The position numbers were made by a program, and so were the translations under genes. 64,000 nt of DNA. It comes from Simplicispira sp. 125 (lineage in GTDB: Bacteria > Pseudomonadota > Gammaproteobacteria > Burkholderiales > Burkholderiaceae_C). The notes beneath the pieces are model-generated. The model worked only from the letters and a program-made list of their open reading frames with translations, was not told the DNA's origin and made no database searches. The stretch is taken from positions 3,162,001-3,226,000 of the forward strand of contig NZ_QEKM01000001.1 of the NCBI RefSeq assembly GCF_003096555.1, written 5' to 3'. This document shows, one piece after another, positions 34,402-42,935 of the stretch (positions are counted from its first letter, which is position 1; each line of letters opens with the position of its first letter).

Positions 34402-36618
34402 ATGCAAGCGCCCTATCTTCCCCAAATCCGTCTCTTTCAGAACTGGCTGCACGAGCAGCGTGGCCTGTCCTTCGACGACTACGACGCTTTCTGGCGCTGG
34501 TCCATCACCGACCTTGATGCCTTCTGGCAGAGCGTGTGGGACTACTTTGACATCCAGTCGCCCACGCCGCACAGCGCGGTGCTGGCGCGCAACACCATGC
34601 CCGGAGCGCAGTGGTTTCCCGGTGCCCAGGTCAACTATGCGCGCCAGGTGCTGCGCCATGTGGATGCGGCGCACGCCGCGGGTGTGCCGGCCATCGTCAG
34701 CAGCAACGAAAAGCGCGCGCACCGCGAGATGACCTGGCCCGAACTGCGCCGCCAGGTCGCATCGCTGGCACTGCACCTGCAGGCCCAGGGCGTGCAGCCG
34801 GGCGACCGCGTGGCCGCCTACCTGCCCAATGTGCCCGAGGCCATGGTGGCGTTTCTGGCCACGGTCAGCATCGGCGGTGTGTGGAGCATCTGCGCGCCCG
34901 ACATGGGCACGCACGCCGTGCTCGACCGTTTCCGGCAGATTGAGCCCACGGTATTGATTGCCGTCGATGGCGTGACCTATGGCGGCCGCGACCACGACCG
35001 ACTACCCGTGCTGGACGAACTGCGTGCGGCCTTGCCCAGTCTGCGGCATACGCTGCTACTGGGGAATCTGGATGCTACTATTTTAGTAGCTGGTTGCGCA
35101 AGCTGGAAAAGCACTACAGGCAATTTTGACCCTGAAGTTGAGGCGTTTGAGCCCCTGTGGCTGCCGTTCGACCACCCACTGTGGATTGTCTATTCCAGCG
35201 GCACCACGGGCCTGCCCAAGCCCATCGTGCACGGGCACGGCGGCATGGTGCTGGTGCAAATGCAGCTGGGCGCCCTGCACAACGACCTGGGCTGCAGCTA
35301 TGCGCCCAACAGCCTGGGCGAGCGCTACCATTGGTACAGCTCCACCGGCTGGGTGATGTGGAACGCCCAGGTGGGCGGCTTGCTGGCCGGTACCACCTGC
35401 GTCATTTTTGACGGCAACCCCGGCGGCAGCAAAGAACGCCCGGACTGGGCCACGCTCTGGCGTTTTGCGTCGGAGACCGGTGTGACCTTCTTTGGCGCGG
35501 GGGCGGCCTTCTATGCCGCCTGCATGAAGGCAGGTATCACCCCGCAGGACTGCGGCGACCTCTCGCACATCCGCGTGCTCGGCTCCACGGGCTCGCCGCT
35601 GTCTGCCGAGGTGCAGCAGTGGGGAACGCGCTTCATGGCGCAGGCCTGGGCCGCCGCGCCGGGCCGCCCCAAGCAAGGCGCGGCCCCCTCGGGGGGCAGC
35701 GATCCACACGCAGTGGGAGAGCGTGGGGGCGACATGAGCACCGCCGGGCCGCCCCAAGGTGCGAAGGCCCCCTTGGGGGGCAGCGATCCACACGCAGTGG
35801 GAGAGCGTGGGGGCGACATCTGGTGGTGCAACATCTCGGGTGGTACAGACTTTGCCGGTGCCTTCATTGGCGGCAACCGCGAGCTGCCGCAAACCCCCGG
35901 CAAGATGCAGTGCCGCATGCTGGGCGCCGCCGTCGAGGCCTGGGACGCACAGGGCCGCCCGGTGCTCGATGCGGTGGGCGAACTGGTGTGCGCGCAGCCC
36001 ATCCCGTCCATGCCGCTCTATTTGTGGAATGACCCCCGGGGCGAGCGCTACCTTTCCAGCTACTTCGACATGTTCCCGGCAGGCCATGGCCGCCAGCCCG
36101 GTGGGGGCGACGGCCCGGCAGCGATGGGGGCCGTCTGGCGCCATGGTGACTGGATCCAGATTGGTGCCGACGCGGACGGTGGCTGCGTGATCTTCGGCCG
36201 ATCGGACGCCACCATCAACCGCCACGGCCTGCGCATGGGCACCAGCGAGCTCTACAGCGCCGTTGAGGCCCTGCCCGAGGTGCTCGACAGCCTGGTGGTG
36301 GACCTCGAATACCTGGGCCGCGAGAGCTATATGCCCCTGTTCGTGGTGCTGCGCCCGGGCCACACGCTGGACGACGCCCTGCGCGCGCGCATCAACGGCG
36401 CCATCCGCACAGCGCTCAGCCCGCGCTTTGTGCCCGACGATATCTTTGCCGTGGCCGAGGTGCCCCGCACCCTGAGCGGCAAAAAGCAGGAACTGCCCAT
36501 CAAAAAGCTGCTGCTGGGCCAGCCCATCGAAAAGGTGGTCAACAAGGACGCCATGGCCAACCCAGGCTGCCTGGACTGGTATGTGGCGTTTGCGGCAGAC
36601 CACGCAGCGCGGCGCTGA
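34402..36618 (+). CDS. aacS: Acetoacetate-CoA ligase with two in-frame repeat insertions
   Basis: 738 residues, against about 650-670 for the family. It activates acetoacetate to acetoacetyl-CoA through an adenylate. The P-loop IVYSSGTTGLPKP, YHWYSSTGWVMWN, ISGGTDFAGAFIGG and the C-terminal LSGKKQELPIKK (catalytic Lys) are all intact. Two foreign stretches are translated: an AT-rich repeat at about residues 224-243 (before the P-loop), and a two-copy GC-rich repeat at about residues 420-473, directly before WWCNISGGTD. Both keep frame, so the gene may still work with surface loops added. It is divergent from the TetR-fahA block. Confidence 0.9.
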   Translation: MQAPYLPQIRLFQNWLHEQRGLSFDDYDAFWRWSITDLDAFWQSVWDYFDIQSPTPHSAVLARNTMPGAQWFPGAQVNYARQVLRHVDAAHAAGVPAIVSSNEKRAHREMTWPELRRQVASLALHLQAQGVQPGDRVAAYLPNVPEAMVAFLATVSIGGVWSICAPDMGTHAVLDRFRQIEPTVLIAVDGVTYGGRDHDRLPVLDELRAALPSLRHTLLLGNLDATILVAGCASWKSTTGNFDPEVEAFEPLWLPFDHPLWIVYSSGTTGLPKPIVHGHGGMVLVQMQLGALHNDLGCSYAPNSLGERYHWYSSTGWVMWNAQVGGLLAGTTCVIFDGNPGGSKERPDWATLWRFASETGVTFFGAGAAFYAACMKAGITPQDCGDLSHIRVLGSTGSPLSAEVQQWGTRFMAQAWAAAPGRPKQGAAPSGGSDPHAVGERGGDMSTAGPPQGAKAPLGGSDPHAVGERGGDIWWCNISGGTDFAGAFIGGNRELPQTPGKMQCRMLGAAVEAWDAQGRPVLDAVGELVCAQPIPSMPLYLWNDPRGERYLSSYFDMFPAGHGRQPGGGDGPAAMGAVWRHGDWIQIGADADGGCVIFGRSDATINRHGLRMGTSELYSAVEALPEVLDSLVVDLEYLGRESYMPLFVVLRPGHTLDDALRARINGAIRTALSPRFVPDDIFAVAEVPRTLSGKKQELPIKKLLLGQPIEKVVNKDAMANPGCLDWYVAFAADHAARR
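35071..35130 (+). repeat. AT-rich repeat (copy 5) translated inside aacS
   Basis: GATGCTACTATTTTAGTAGC then TGGTTGCGCAAGC and an end CTACAGGCAATTTTGAC. The ends match copies 6 and 8. It is read through as about 20 residues (L-D-A-T-I-L-V-A-G-C...), with locally lower GC than the rest of the gene. Confidence 0.7.
35661..35819 (+). repeat. Two tandem copies of a GC-rich repeat inside aacS
   Basis: Copy A is 35661-35735 and copy B 35746-35819. Each begins GGGCCGCCCCAAG and ends CACACGCAGTGGGAGAGCG then TGGGGGCGACAT. The 84-bp period keeps frame, and both copies encode G-G-S-D-P-H-A-V-G-E-R-G-G-D. Each copy contains a self-complementary CCCCCTCGGGGGG or CCCCCTTGGGGGG hairpin. Similar GC-rich sequence is normally intergenic in this bacterial family. 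Confidence 0.85.
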
Positions 36619-36698
36619 GCCGCGACGGTGTTGGCCTACACAGCGCGCGCGCAGAGCGCTTTCATAATGGGCCACCCTTACCCGCCGCAAAGCTGCCC

Positions 36699-37331
36699 AT
36701 GACCGATTCCAGCGCACCGCGCCCCAAACGCTTTTCCATGATCCGCGAGTTCCACCTGGCCGACTGGTTTACGCTGGGCAATGCCGTCTGTGGTGTGGGC
36801 GCACTGTTTTCCAGCATGAGCTATCTGGAAACGCACGATGTGCTGCACATCTACTTTGCCTGCGGCCTGGTGCTGGCGGCGCTGGTTTTCGATGTGTTTG
36901 ACGGGCGCATCGCGCGCTGGCGGCAGAAAAGCTCGGCCATGGGGCGCGAGCTCGATTCCCTGGCCGACGTGATCTCGTTTGGCGTGGCGCCCGCCATCAT
37001 TGCCTATGGCTGCGGCATGCAGGGGTTGTATGACCGCATCGTTCTGGCCTACTTCGTGGCCTGTGGCGTATCGCGCCTGGCGCGCTACAACGTCACGGCC
37101 GAAACGCTGTCGGGCGAAGACGGCAAGGTGCGCTACTTTGAGGGCACGCCCATCCCCACGTCCATCGTGCTGGTGGGGCTGCTGGCGCTGGCCGCCTACA
37201 TGGGTGCCGTGCGCGAGAACCTGTGGTTTGGCAAGGTGATGATTGGCGGTTTCACGCTCCATCCTCTGGTGCTGCTGTTTGCGGTGTCGGGGTCGCTGAT
37301 GATCAGCCGGATCCGCATTCCCAAGCTCTGA
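36699..37331 (+). CDS. pssA: CDP-diacylglycerol-serine O-phosphatidyltransferase
   Basis: 210 residues of the CDP-alcohol phosphatidyltransferase family. The catalytic motif D68-G-x2-A-R-x8-G-x3-D86-x3-D90 is complete (FDGRIARWRQKSSAMG, then RELDSLAD). Membrane helices flank it. FHLADWFTLGNAVCGVGALF at the N-terminus is typical of type II phosphatidylserine synthases, which lead to phosphatidylethanolamine. ATG 36699 gives the usual length. Confidence 0.88.
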   Translation: MTDSSAPRPKRFSMIREFHLADWFTLGNAVCGVGALFSSMSYLETHDVLHIYFACGLVLAALVFDVFDGRIARWRQKSSAMGRELDSLADVISFGVAPAIIAYGCGMQGLYDRIVLAYFVACGVSRLARYNVTAETLSGEDGKVRYFEGTPIPTSIVLVGLLALAAYMGAVRENLWFGKVMIGGFTLHPLVLLFAVSGSLMISRIRIPKL

Positions 37332-37354
37332 AGCTTTCACCGTCGGTTCTTGGG

Positions 37355-37410
37355 GTTTTAAAAATGATAGCTGCTAGCGCTTGATGGGCAAGCGTTAGAG
37401 GTATATTTCA
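37355..37410 (+). repeat. AT-rich repeat (copy 6, near-consensus)
   Basis: ATGATAGCTGCTAGCGCTTG then ATGGGCAAGCGTTAGAGGT. This is the clearest forward copy. It lies between the convergent pssA and DMT-transporter genes, where it may act as a transcription end through its GCGCTTG/CAAGCG stem. Confidence 0.9.
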
Positions 37411-37417
37411 TTCAAAA

Positions 37418-38341
37418 TCACGCTGCTGCAGGCCGCCGGTTCACCAGCACGATTCCCGCCGCCACCAGGGTCAGCGCGGCCAGCAATCCGGGGGTGACAG
37501 GCTCACCCAGCCACCAGGCGCCGAACATCAGCGCAAACACGGGGGTCAGGAACACAAACACCGAAATCTTGGTAGCTGGGTAGTGCGCCAGCATCCACAT
37601 CCACGCCAGGTAGCTCGCAAAGGCGCCCAGCAAGGCCTGCACCAGCAGCGACATGGTGGCGAAGGCGCTGAAATGAAAGTCCCAGCGCTCGCCCAGCGCC
37701 AGCGACAGCAGGGGCAGCACCGCCGTGCTCACCGCCACTTGGTAGAACAGTTGCTTGGCCGGTGCCACATGGCCCAGCGGCGTGCTGCGGATGACCACCG
37801 TGGTCAGCGCCCACAGCAAGCCGCCCAGCAGGCCCAGCAGGTCGCCCACCCAGGCGCGGGGCAGGGCGGCATTGGCGGGGCCCAGCAGGCCGTCGCCCAT
37901 GGCCAGGCCCACACCCACAAAGGCGCCCGCCAGGCCCACCCACTGCCAGCCGCGCAGGTCCTCGCCGGGAATGAAGCGCGGCAGCAGGATCGCCATCCAG
38001 AACGGCGCGCAGTACAGGAACACCGTCAGCCGCGATGCCGTGGTGTACTGCAGGCCGATGTAAATGCAGGCAAATTCGGCGGCGAACAGCGCCCCCGCTA
38101 GCAGGCCGCCGCGCACGGCCCCCACGGGCTCGCCCGCGCTGCCCAGCGGCACGCCGCGCCAAAGACACCACGCCGCCACGGCCATCGTGGCCAGGGCAAA
38201 GCGCACAAAGGCCTGGAACACAGGCGCCACCTCGGTGACGGTGGTTTTCACCAGTACCTGCTGAAAGCCCCACAGCATGCAGCAGGCCAGCAACAGCGAA
38301 ATGGCGAGGGTGTCGAGGTGGTTTTTGCGGGTCAGGGACAT
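37418..38341 (-). CDS. DMT-family (EamA) transporter
   Basis: 307 residues with ten membrane helices in two EamA repeats: WGFQQVLVKTTVTEVAPVFQ and the mirrored VFLTPVFALMFGAWWLGEPV. The family exports amino acids and other metabolites, and the substrate is not predictable. Its stop codon abuts repeat copy 6. Confidence 0.85.
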   Translation of the reverse strand: MSLTRKNHLDTLAISLLLACCMLWGFQQVLVKTTVTEVAPVFQAFVRFALATMAVAAWCLWRGVPLGSAGEPVGAVRGGLLAGALFAAEFACIYIGLQYTTASRLTVFLYCAPFWMAILLPRFIPGEDLRGWQWVGLAGAFVGVGLAMGDGLLGPANAALPRAWVGDLLGLLGGLLWALTTVVIRSTPLGHVAPAKQLFYQVAVSTAVLPLLSLALGERWDFHFSAFATMSLLVQALLGAFASYLAWMWMLAHYPATKISVFVFLTPVFALMFGAWWLGEPVTPGLLAALTLVAAGIVLVNRRPAAA

Positions 38342-38437
38342 GGTGCCGATGCTAATGCAGGGCTCGGTGTTATCGGGTACACCGAGCCGCGCCTTGCCTC
38401 GCCTCCAAGGTCGGCATGCCCTTCGTGCATCAGCCGG

Positions 38438-39901
38438 TCAAGGGCAAGCCCAGGCGCCGTTGCTGCGCGTGAACAGTGAATTCTTGTAGAGCAGGGCATT
38501 GCCATCGCGGGCCAGTGCCCATGAGGAGCTGCTGTCGTAACCGCGCGAGATAGCGGCTTGCCGCTGCCATGCCGTGCCATTGCGTGTAAACAATGCCATG
38601 TAATACCCATCCTTCGACAGGGGGCCGCACGAGAGATCGGCGGCATGGATAGCACGGTCTTCTGCCCCATTCGCCGCCAAGACAGCAAGGGTGTTGCCGT
38701 CGTCGGACAGCTTCATATCACTGTAAGAACCGGCCGCAATGTCCGTGAAGTACGTGATACCCACAGGAATGCGGGCTTGCTGGTTCCAGGTGCCGTTGCT
38801 TTGCTGGGTGAAGACCAGGGCGAAGGACGGAGTGCCACCGCCACGGCGAGTGGCGCCTTGGTTCACCGCCAAGGTCTTGCCATCACGTGCCAGGGCCATG
38901 AGTTCTACGAAGGTGTCGCCTGTCTCTAGCAAAGCCTGTTGAGACCAAGTTGCTCCGTTGCGGGCATATATCACGACGGCACCCATGTACCTGCGTGTGG
39001 TTTGCGAGAAAAAGGTTATCGACCCAGCCAGCAAGCTGCCGTCGGCGGATAGCGCCAACCGAAGGCCAGACATCGCGCATGGCTGCTGGCAGTCCGATGG
39101 GATGTTGCGGGGGGCTAGGGAAGCTTGTTGGTTCCAGGTACTGCCACTGCGCTGGTAGATGTAAGAACGTGTCCCGTAAGAGGCTGGGTCATCTTTGGGT
39201 GGTACAAATTCACCGACGGCCAGGGTGTTGCCGTCGTCAGACAGCGCTAGGTTGATCCCGAACTGAGCATTACCGGAACGCAGCACGGCGTGCTGCTGCC
39301 ATGGATGAGCACTGCTGTTGCGTGTGAAGACCGATACGGTGGAGTCTGCGTCGGCGCTGGGCTGCCCGATAGCGAGTGTGAGTCCGTCTTTGGACAGCGA
39401 ATGGAAGATCGGGACCCTTCCGGAAGGGAATTCGTAGCTGGGTTCATTGACGATGGGTGCTGTAAAGCTCCCGCATCCTTGGGCATCGCACGCACGCAGC
39501 CGGTAGGTGGTGTTGATTCTCGTAGCCAGGTCGAGGACAGCGATGCTGGCATCGTAGAAGGTTCCCGTGAACGCCAACGAATCCATAGACTGGTACCTGA
39601 AGCCCGTCCAGTTGTCGCTGGTGGCATCGACCGCTTTGGCCTCAGGCAGTGGGCCGGGGCCGTCTGGATCCACATGCAGCTCGTAGCGGGTGGCGCCTGG
39701 CGTGGCGGACCATCGGAAGTTCACTTCGAATGTGAAGTTCGCAGGTGCTGTGAGGCTGGGCGCGGGTGGCTGTGCCGCATCGTCAGAGCCCCCTCCGCAG
39801 CCGATCAAGGCCAACGCGGAACAGCCCAGGGCCAATGCGGATCGCAGAGGATTCATGGCGCGCGTAAGTCGTGGGAATCGCCGGGAGGGTATGTTCAACA
39901 T
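38438..39901 (-). CDS. Lipoprotein with predicted beta-propeller repeats
   Basis: 487 residues. The signal peptide ends in ALIGC (C35), then a Gly/Ser linker and a fibronectin-III-like segment (WSATPGATRYELHVDPDGPG). About six repeats of the kind L-S-x-D-G-N-T-L-A-V plus a V-x-x-R-x-G-x-x-W-x-x-Q-A element follow (LALSDDGNTLAVGEF, LALSADGSLLAGS, MKLSDDGNTLAVLA). These blades resemble FG-GAP/integrin-like propellers. ATG 39901 is preferred for its AAGGAAG at proper distance. It is probably at the cell surface, but the ligand is unknown. Its GC content is lower than its neighbours', which may signal transfer. Confidence 0.7.
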   Translation of the reverse strand: MLNIPSRRFPRLTRAMNPLRSALALGCSALALIGCGGGSDDAAQPPAPSLTAPANFTFEVNFRWSATPGATRYELHVDPDGPGPLPEAKAVDATSDNWTGFRYQSMDSLAFTGTFYDASIAVLDLATRINTTYRLRACDAQGCGSFTAPIVNEPSYEFPSGRVPIFHSLSKDGLTLAIGQPSADADSTVSVFTRNSSAHPWQQHAVLRSGNAQFGINLALSDDGNTLAVGEFVPPKDDPASYGTRSYIYQRSGSTWNQQASLAPRNIPSDCQQPCAMSGLRLALSADGSLLAGSITFFSQTTRRYMGAVVIYARNGATWSQQALLETGDTFVELMALARDGKTLAVNQGATRRGGGTPSFALVFTQQSNGTWNQQARIPVGITYFTDIAAGSYSDMKLSDDGNTLAVLAANGAEDRAIHAADLSCGPLSKDGYYMALFTRNGTAWQRQAAISRGYDSSSSWALARDGNALLYKNSLFTRSNGAWACP

Positions 39902-40184
39902 CAATGCTCTTCCTTGGAGACGAAGTTGGAGGTTTGCGCCGCGATCCGATGGGGCTGGCCGTGGCATGCCTTGGGATTAGACCACCCCTGTGCGGCGGTT
40001 TTAATATGTCCCGTGCCTGCAGTGGTTGCACGAACCCCGCCCCTGAACCCGGGACAGCGCGCGTGCAGGCACGCCCCGTTACGCGGGCGCGCGGTGCCGC
40101 ACAGTACACTTTGCGCTTTTGGCCCGGCCACCGGCGCGCCCGCCTGGCGCTCCGGGGCGTGGCATTTATCCCCGCAATCCATTC

Positions 40185-40952
40185 ATGGCCCTTACGACGG
40201 CGGCGCAGTCCCGCTCCAGCTTTGATCTTAAAAGCGCTTCGCTGCCCGTGGTAGCTGTGGTGCTCAAGACGACCGATGCCGCGCAGTTCGCGGCCGATCT
40301 GGCCGAGCGCGTGGCCGATGCCCCGGGTTTTTTTGACAATGACCCGGTGCTGATCGACCTGGCTCCGGTGCGCGAGGCCGACGCCGCCATCGACTTTGCC
40401 TGCATCGTGTCCGCGCTGCGCCGCCACAGCACCCTGCCCGTGGCCGTGCGCGGCGGCAACCCTGCCCAGATGGACGCCGCGCGCGCCGCAGGCTTGACCG
40501 CAGCGCCCGATGCACCGCCCGCCCGCGCTGAGGCCCCTGCTGCCCCTGTACAGGAAGTGGTGCGCGAGGTCATTCGCGAGGTTGAGGTGGAAGTGGTGCG
40601 CGAAGTGCCCATGCCCGGCCCCGGCACTGTGGTGGTGGACAAACCCCTGCGCTCGGGCCAGCAGGTCTATGCGCGCGGCGCCGATCTGGTGGTGCTGGCC
40701 ATGGTGAGCTTTGGCGCCGAGGTGATTGCCGATGGCAACATCCATGTCTATGCTCCTCTGCGCGGCCGTGCCATCGCCGGTGCACGTGGCAACACCGAAG
40801 CCCGTATTTTTTCGACCTGCCTGGAGCCGCAGCTCGTCTCCATCGCGGGCATCTACCGCACCACCGAGACTGAGTTGCCCGCCGACGTGCGCGGCAAGCC
40901 GGCCCAGGTGCGGCTCGACGGCGAGAAGCTCCTCATCGAAGCGCTCCAGTGA
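40185..40952 (+). CDS. minC: MinC, septum-site-determining inhibitor
   Basis: 255 residues: an N-terminal FtsZ-inhibiting domain (1-100), a linker rich in Glu/Val/Arg (PVQEVVREVIREVEVEVVRE), and the C-terminal beta-helix dimer domain (KPLRSGQQVYARGADLVVLA, then GRAIAGARGNTEARIF) that binds MinD. ATG 40185 is the start. The longer frame upstream lacks similarity. It is followed by an unusual 205-bp spacer before minD. Confidence 0.93.
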   Translation: MALTTAAQSRSSFDLKSASLPVVAVVLKTTDAAQFAADLAERVADAPGFFDNDPVLIDLAPVREADAAIDFACIVSALRRHSTLPVAVRGGNPAQMDAARAAGLTAAPDAPPARAEAPAAPVQEVVREVIREVEVEVVREVPMPGPGTVVVDKPLRSGQQVYARGADLVVLAMVSFGAEVIADGNIHVYAPLRGRAIAGARGNTEARIFSTCLEPQLVSIAGIYRTTETELPADVRGKPAQVRLDGEKLLIEALQ

Positions 40953-41090
40953 GACACCCCCCTATGTCGCTTCGCTCCTTCCCCCCGCTCTCGCAGCGCT
41001 ACGCGCTGCGGGCAGGGGGACGCAGCCAGCGCGGCGGGGCGGCCCTTGCGCGGCTGCCCTGGCATGGACCGCGGCCATGCCGAGCGTCAT
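40953..41090 (+). repeat. GC-rich repeat element between minC and minD
   Basis: Begins CACCCCCCTATGTCGCTTCG and runs through CTCTCGCAGCGCTACGCGCT, GGGGGACGCAGCCAGCGCGG and GGCGGCCCTTGCGCGGCTG to about 41090. CAGCGCTACGCGCTG is a short hairpin. The sequence style (a CCCCCC start, ...GGGGCGGCCCTTG...) is that of a repeat common in Comamonadaceae intergenic DNA and shares the GGCGGCCC block with the aacS insertions. It has no protein-like frame. Confidence 0.6.
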
Positions 41091-41157
41091 TGCGCTGCAT
41101 GCGCACCCTGATCACTGATATTTCATCCAACAGCAACCCCTCGAGAGACCTCTACAC

Positions 41158-41973
41158 ATGGCAAAAATCGTCGTCGTGACCTCCGGCAAGGGTGGCGTGG
41201 GCAAGACCACCACCAGTGCTGCCTTTGCTTCCGGCCTCGCCCTGCGCGGCCACAAGACCGCCGTGATCGACTTTGACGTCGGTCTGCGCAACCTCGACCT
41301 CATCATGGGGTGTGAACGCCGCGTGGTGTATGACCTCATCAACGTCATCCAGGGCGAAGCCAACCTGAACCAGGCGCTGATCAAGGACAAGAACTGCGAC
41401 AACCTGTTCGTGCTGGCCGCCAGCCAGACGCGCGACAAGGACGCGCTCACGATCGAGGGCGTGGGCAAGGTGCTCAAGGACCTGGCCGCGATGGACTTTG
41501 AGTACATCGTTTGCGACTCGCCCGCCGGCATCGAGAGCGGCGCGCTCATGGCCATGCACTTTGCCGATGAGGCGCTGCTGGTGACCAACCCCGAGGTGTC
41601 CTCGGTGCGTGACTCGGACCGCATTCTGGGCATGCTGGGCAGCAAGACCATGCGCGCCATCGAGGGGAGCGAGCCCATCAAGGAGCACCTGCTCATCACC
41701 CGCTACAACCCCGGCCGCGTGCAGGAGGGACAAATGCTGAGCCTGGAGGACATCCAGGACATCCTGCGCATCAAGCTCATCGGCGTCATCCCCGAATCCG
41801 AGGTGGTGCTGCAGGCCTCCAACCAGGGCCTGCCCGCCATCCATCTGCAGGGCACGGACGTCTCCGAAGCCTACAAGGATGTGATCGACCGCTTCCTGGG
41901 CGAAGACAAGCCCCTGCGCTTTATCGACGCCGAAAAGCCCGGCTTCTTCAAACGCCTGTTCGGGAGCAAATAA
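41158..41973 (+). CDS. minD: MinD, septum-site-determining ATPase
   Basis: 271 residues. The deviant Walker A KGGVGKTTTS begins at residue 10, with DFDVGLRNLDLIMGCERRVV and Walker B YIVCDSPAGIE. The C-terminal amphipathic membrane-targeting helix is present (FFKRLFGSK). It recruits MinC to the membrane and oscillates with MinE. It is separated from minC by a repeat-filled 205 bp, so minD-minE may rely on read-through or their own promoter. Confidence 0.97.
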   Translation: MAKIVVVTSGKGGVGKTTTSAAFASGLALRGHKTAVIDFDVGLRNLDLIMGCERRVVYDLINVIQGEANLNQALIKDKNCDNLFVLAASQTRDKDALTIEGVGKVLKDLAAMDFEYIVCDSPAGIESGALMAMHFADEALLVTNPEVSSVRDSDRILGMLGSKTMRAIEGSEPIKEHLLITRYNPGRVQEGQMLSLEDIQDILRIKLIGVIPESEVVLQASNQGLPAIHLQGTDVSEAYKDVIDRFLGEDKPLRFIDAEKPGFFKRLFGSK

Positions 41974-41976
41974 GCC

Positions 41977-42243
41977 ATGGCGTCTTTCCTCTCCTTCCTG
42001 CTGGGCGAAAAGAAAAAAACAGCCAGCGTTGCCAAGGAACGTCTGCAGATCATCCTGGCGCACGAGCGCAGCGGCCGCAATGCTGCCGAGCCCGACTACC
42101 TGCCGGCGCTGCAGCGCGAGCTGGTGGCGGTGATCAGCAAGTACGTCAAAATCAATCCCGACGACCTCAAGGTGAGCCTGGAGCGCCAGGACAACCTCGA
42201 AGTGCTCGAAGTGAAGATCGAGCTGCCCGAGGCGGCGCGCTGA
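41977..42243 (+). CDS. minE: MinE, topological specificity factor
   Basis: 88 residues: the N-terminal membrane-binding and anti-MinCD region ([32 protein letters not shown]) and the dimerisation domain ([20 protein letters not shown]). It starts 3 bp after minD, so they are co-translated. A repeat copy follows its stop. Confidence 0.96.
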   Translation: MASFLSFLLGEKKKTASVAKERLQIILAHERSGRNAAEPDYLPALQRELVAVISKYVKINPDDLKVSLERQDNLEVLEVKIELPEAAR

Positions 42244-42260
42244 TATTTTTGAAAACAGAG

Positions 42261-42314
42261 GTCAAATTGGCCTCTGACGCTTATGAGATAAGCGCTAGCA
42301 GCTATCAATTTTAT
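42261..42314 (-). repeat. AT-rich repeat (copy 7) after minE
   Basis: GTCAAATTGGCCTCTGACGC then TTATGAGATAAGCGCTAGCA and GCTATCAATT. A near-consensus reverse copy. Its AGAGGTC...GGCCTCT arms can form a hairpin just downstream of minE. Confidence 0.88.
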
Positions 42315-42337
42315 ATAGAAGACGCTGCAGCGGCGCC

Positions 42338-42928
42338 TCAGCGCGCGTGTTTGGCCCACTTGCCGGCCAGCGCCTGCGCAATGCTCAAGCTCCGCTGGCC
42401 CGGTTGCAGCCAGCCACTTTGCCCGGCGGCCAGGGTTCCCGGCTGCTCGGCCGCCAGGTAGTAGCCACAGTTTCCCGTTTGTGCCATGGTGCGGCCCGCC
42501 TGGGCAAAGCCCATCACTACAGTGAACTTGTAGCAAGGTTCACGGGGCGCGGTGATGCGCAGCACACAGTCAGGAAAGTGCAGCCGGTCGCCCACATACA
42601 CCTCGTGCTCCAGCAGGCCTTCGACCGTGAGGTTCTCGCCCATAAAGCCCCAAGGCAGGTCTTCGTCAAACAGGCTGACACCACGCTCGCGCCGCTGTGC
42701 CTGCCAGAAAGCATAGTGCGCGGCAGGATAGGCGTAGACGGCCTTGTCCAGGCCGCCGTGCACGCTCAGGTCGGCCTGCTCGTCGCCATCGAGCCCGAGG
42801 CGGCCCACACGCACCGCGCCTGCCACGGCGTGCTTGCCAATGGCCGAGAGCACGCTGCGCTCGCCCGCACGCAAACGCTGGCAGCCACCCACGTTCACGC
42901 TGAGCAGCCGCAGACCAGGTGTTGCCAT
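42338..42928 (-). CDS. MOSC domain protein (YiiM-like)
   Basis: 196 residues. GLDGDEQADLSVHGGLDKAV, then GENLTVEGL and REPCYKFTVVMG, include the conserved cysteine of MOSC domains that handles a persulfide or molybdenum ligand. YiiM is a 6-hydroxylaminopurine resistance factor in E. coli, and the role here could be similar but is not proven. It starts 7 bp after the SH3 protein gene in the same direction. Confidence 0.85.
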   Translation of the reverse strand: MATPGLRLLSVNVGGCQRLRAGERSVLSAIGKHAVAGAVRVGRLGLDGDEQADLSVHGGLDKAVYAYPAAHYAFWQAQRRERGVSLFDEDLPWGFMGENLTVEGLLEHEVYVGDRLHFPDCVLRITAPREPCYKFTVVMGFAQAGRTMAQTGNCGYYLAAEQPGTLAAGQSGWLQPGQRSLSIAQALAGKWAKHAR

Positions 42929-42935
42929 GGGCGGT

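Noticed and set aside
35661..35819. A possible CRISPR or similar spacer array
   Set aside because: Only two units, almost no spacer and within a coding gene. It is a tandem duplication of an intergenic repeat.
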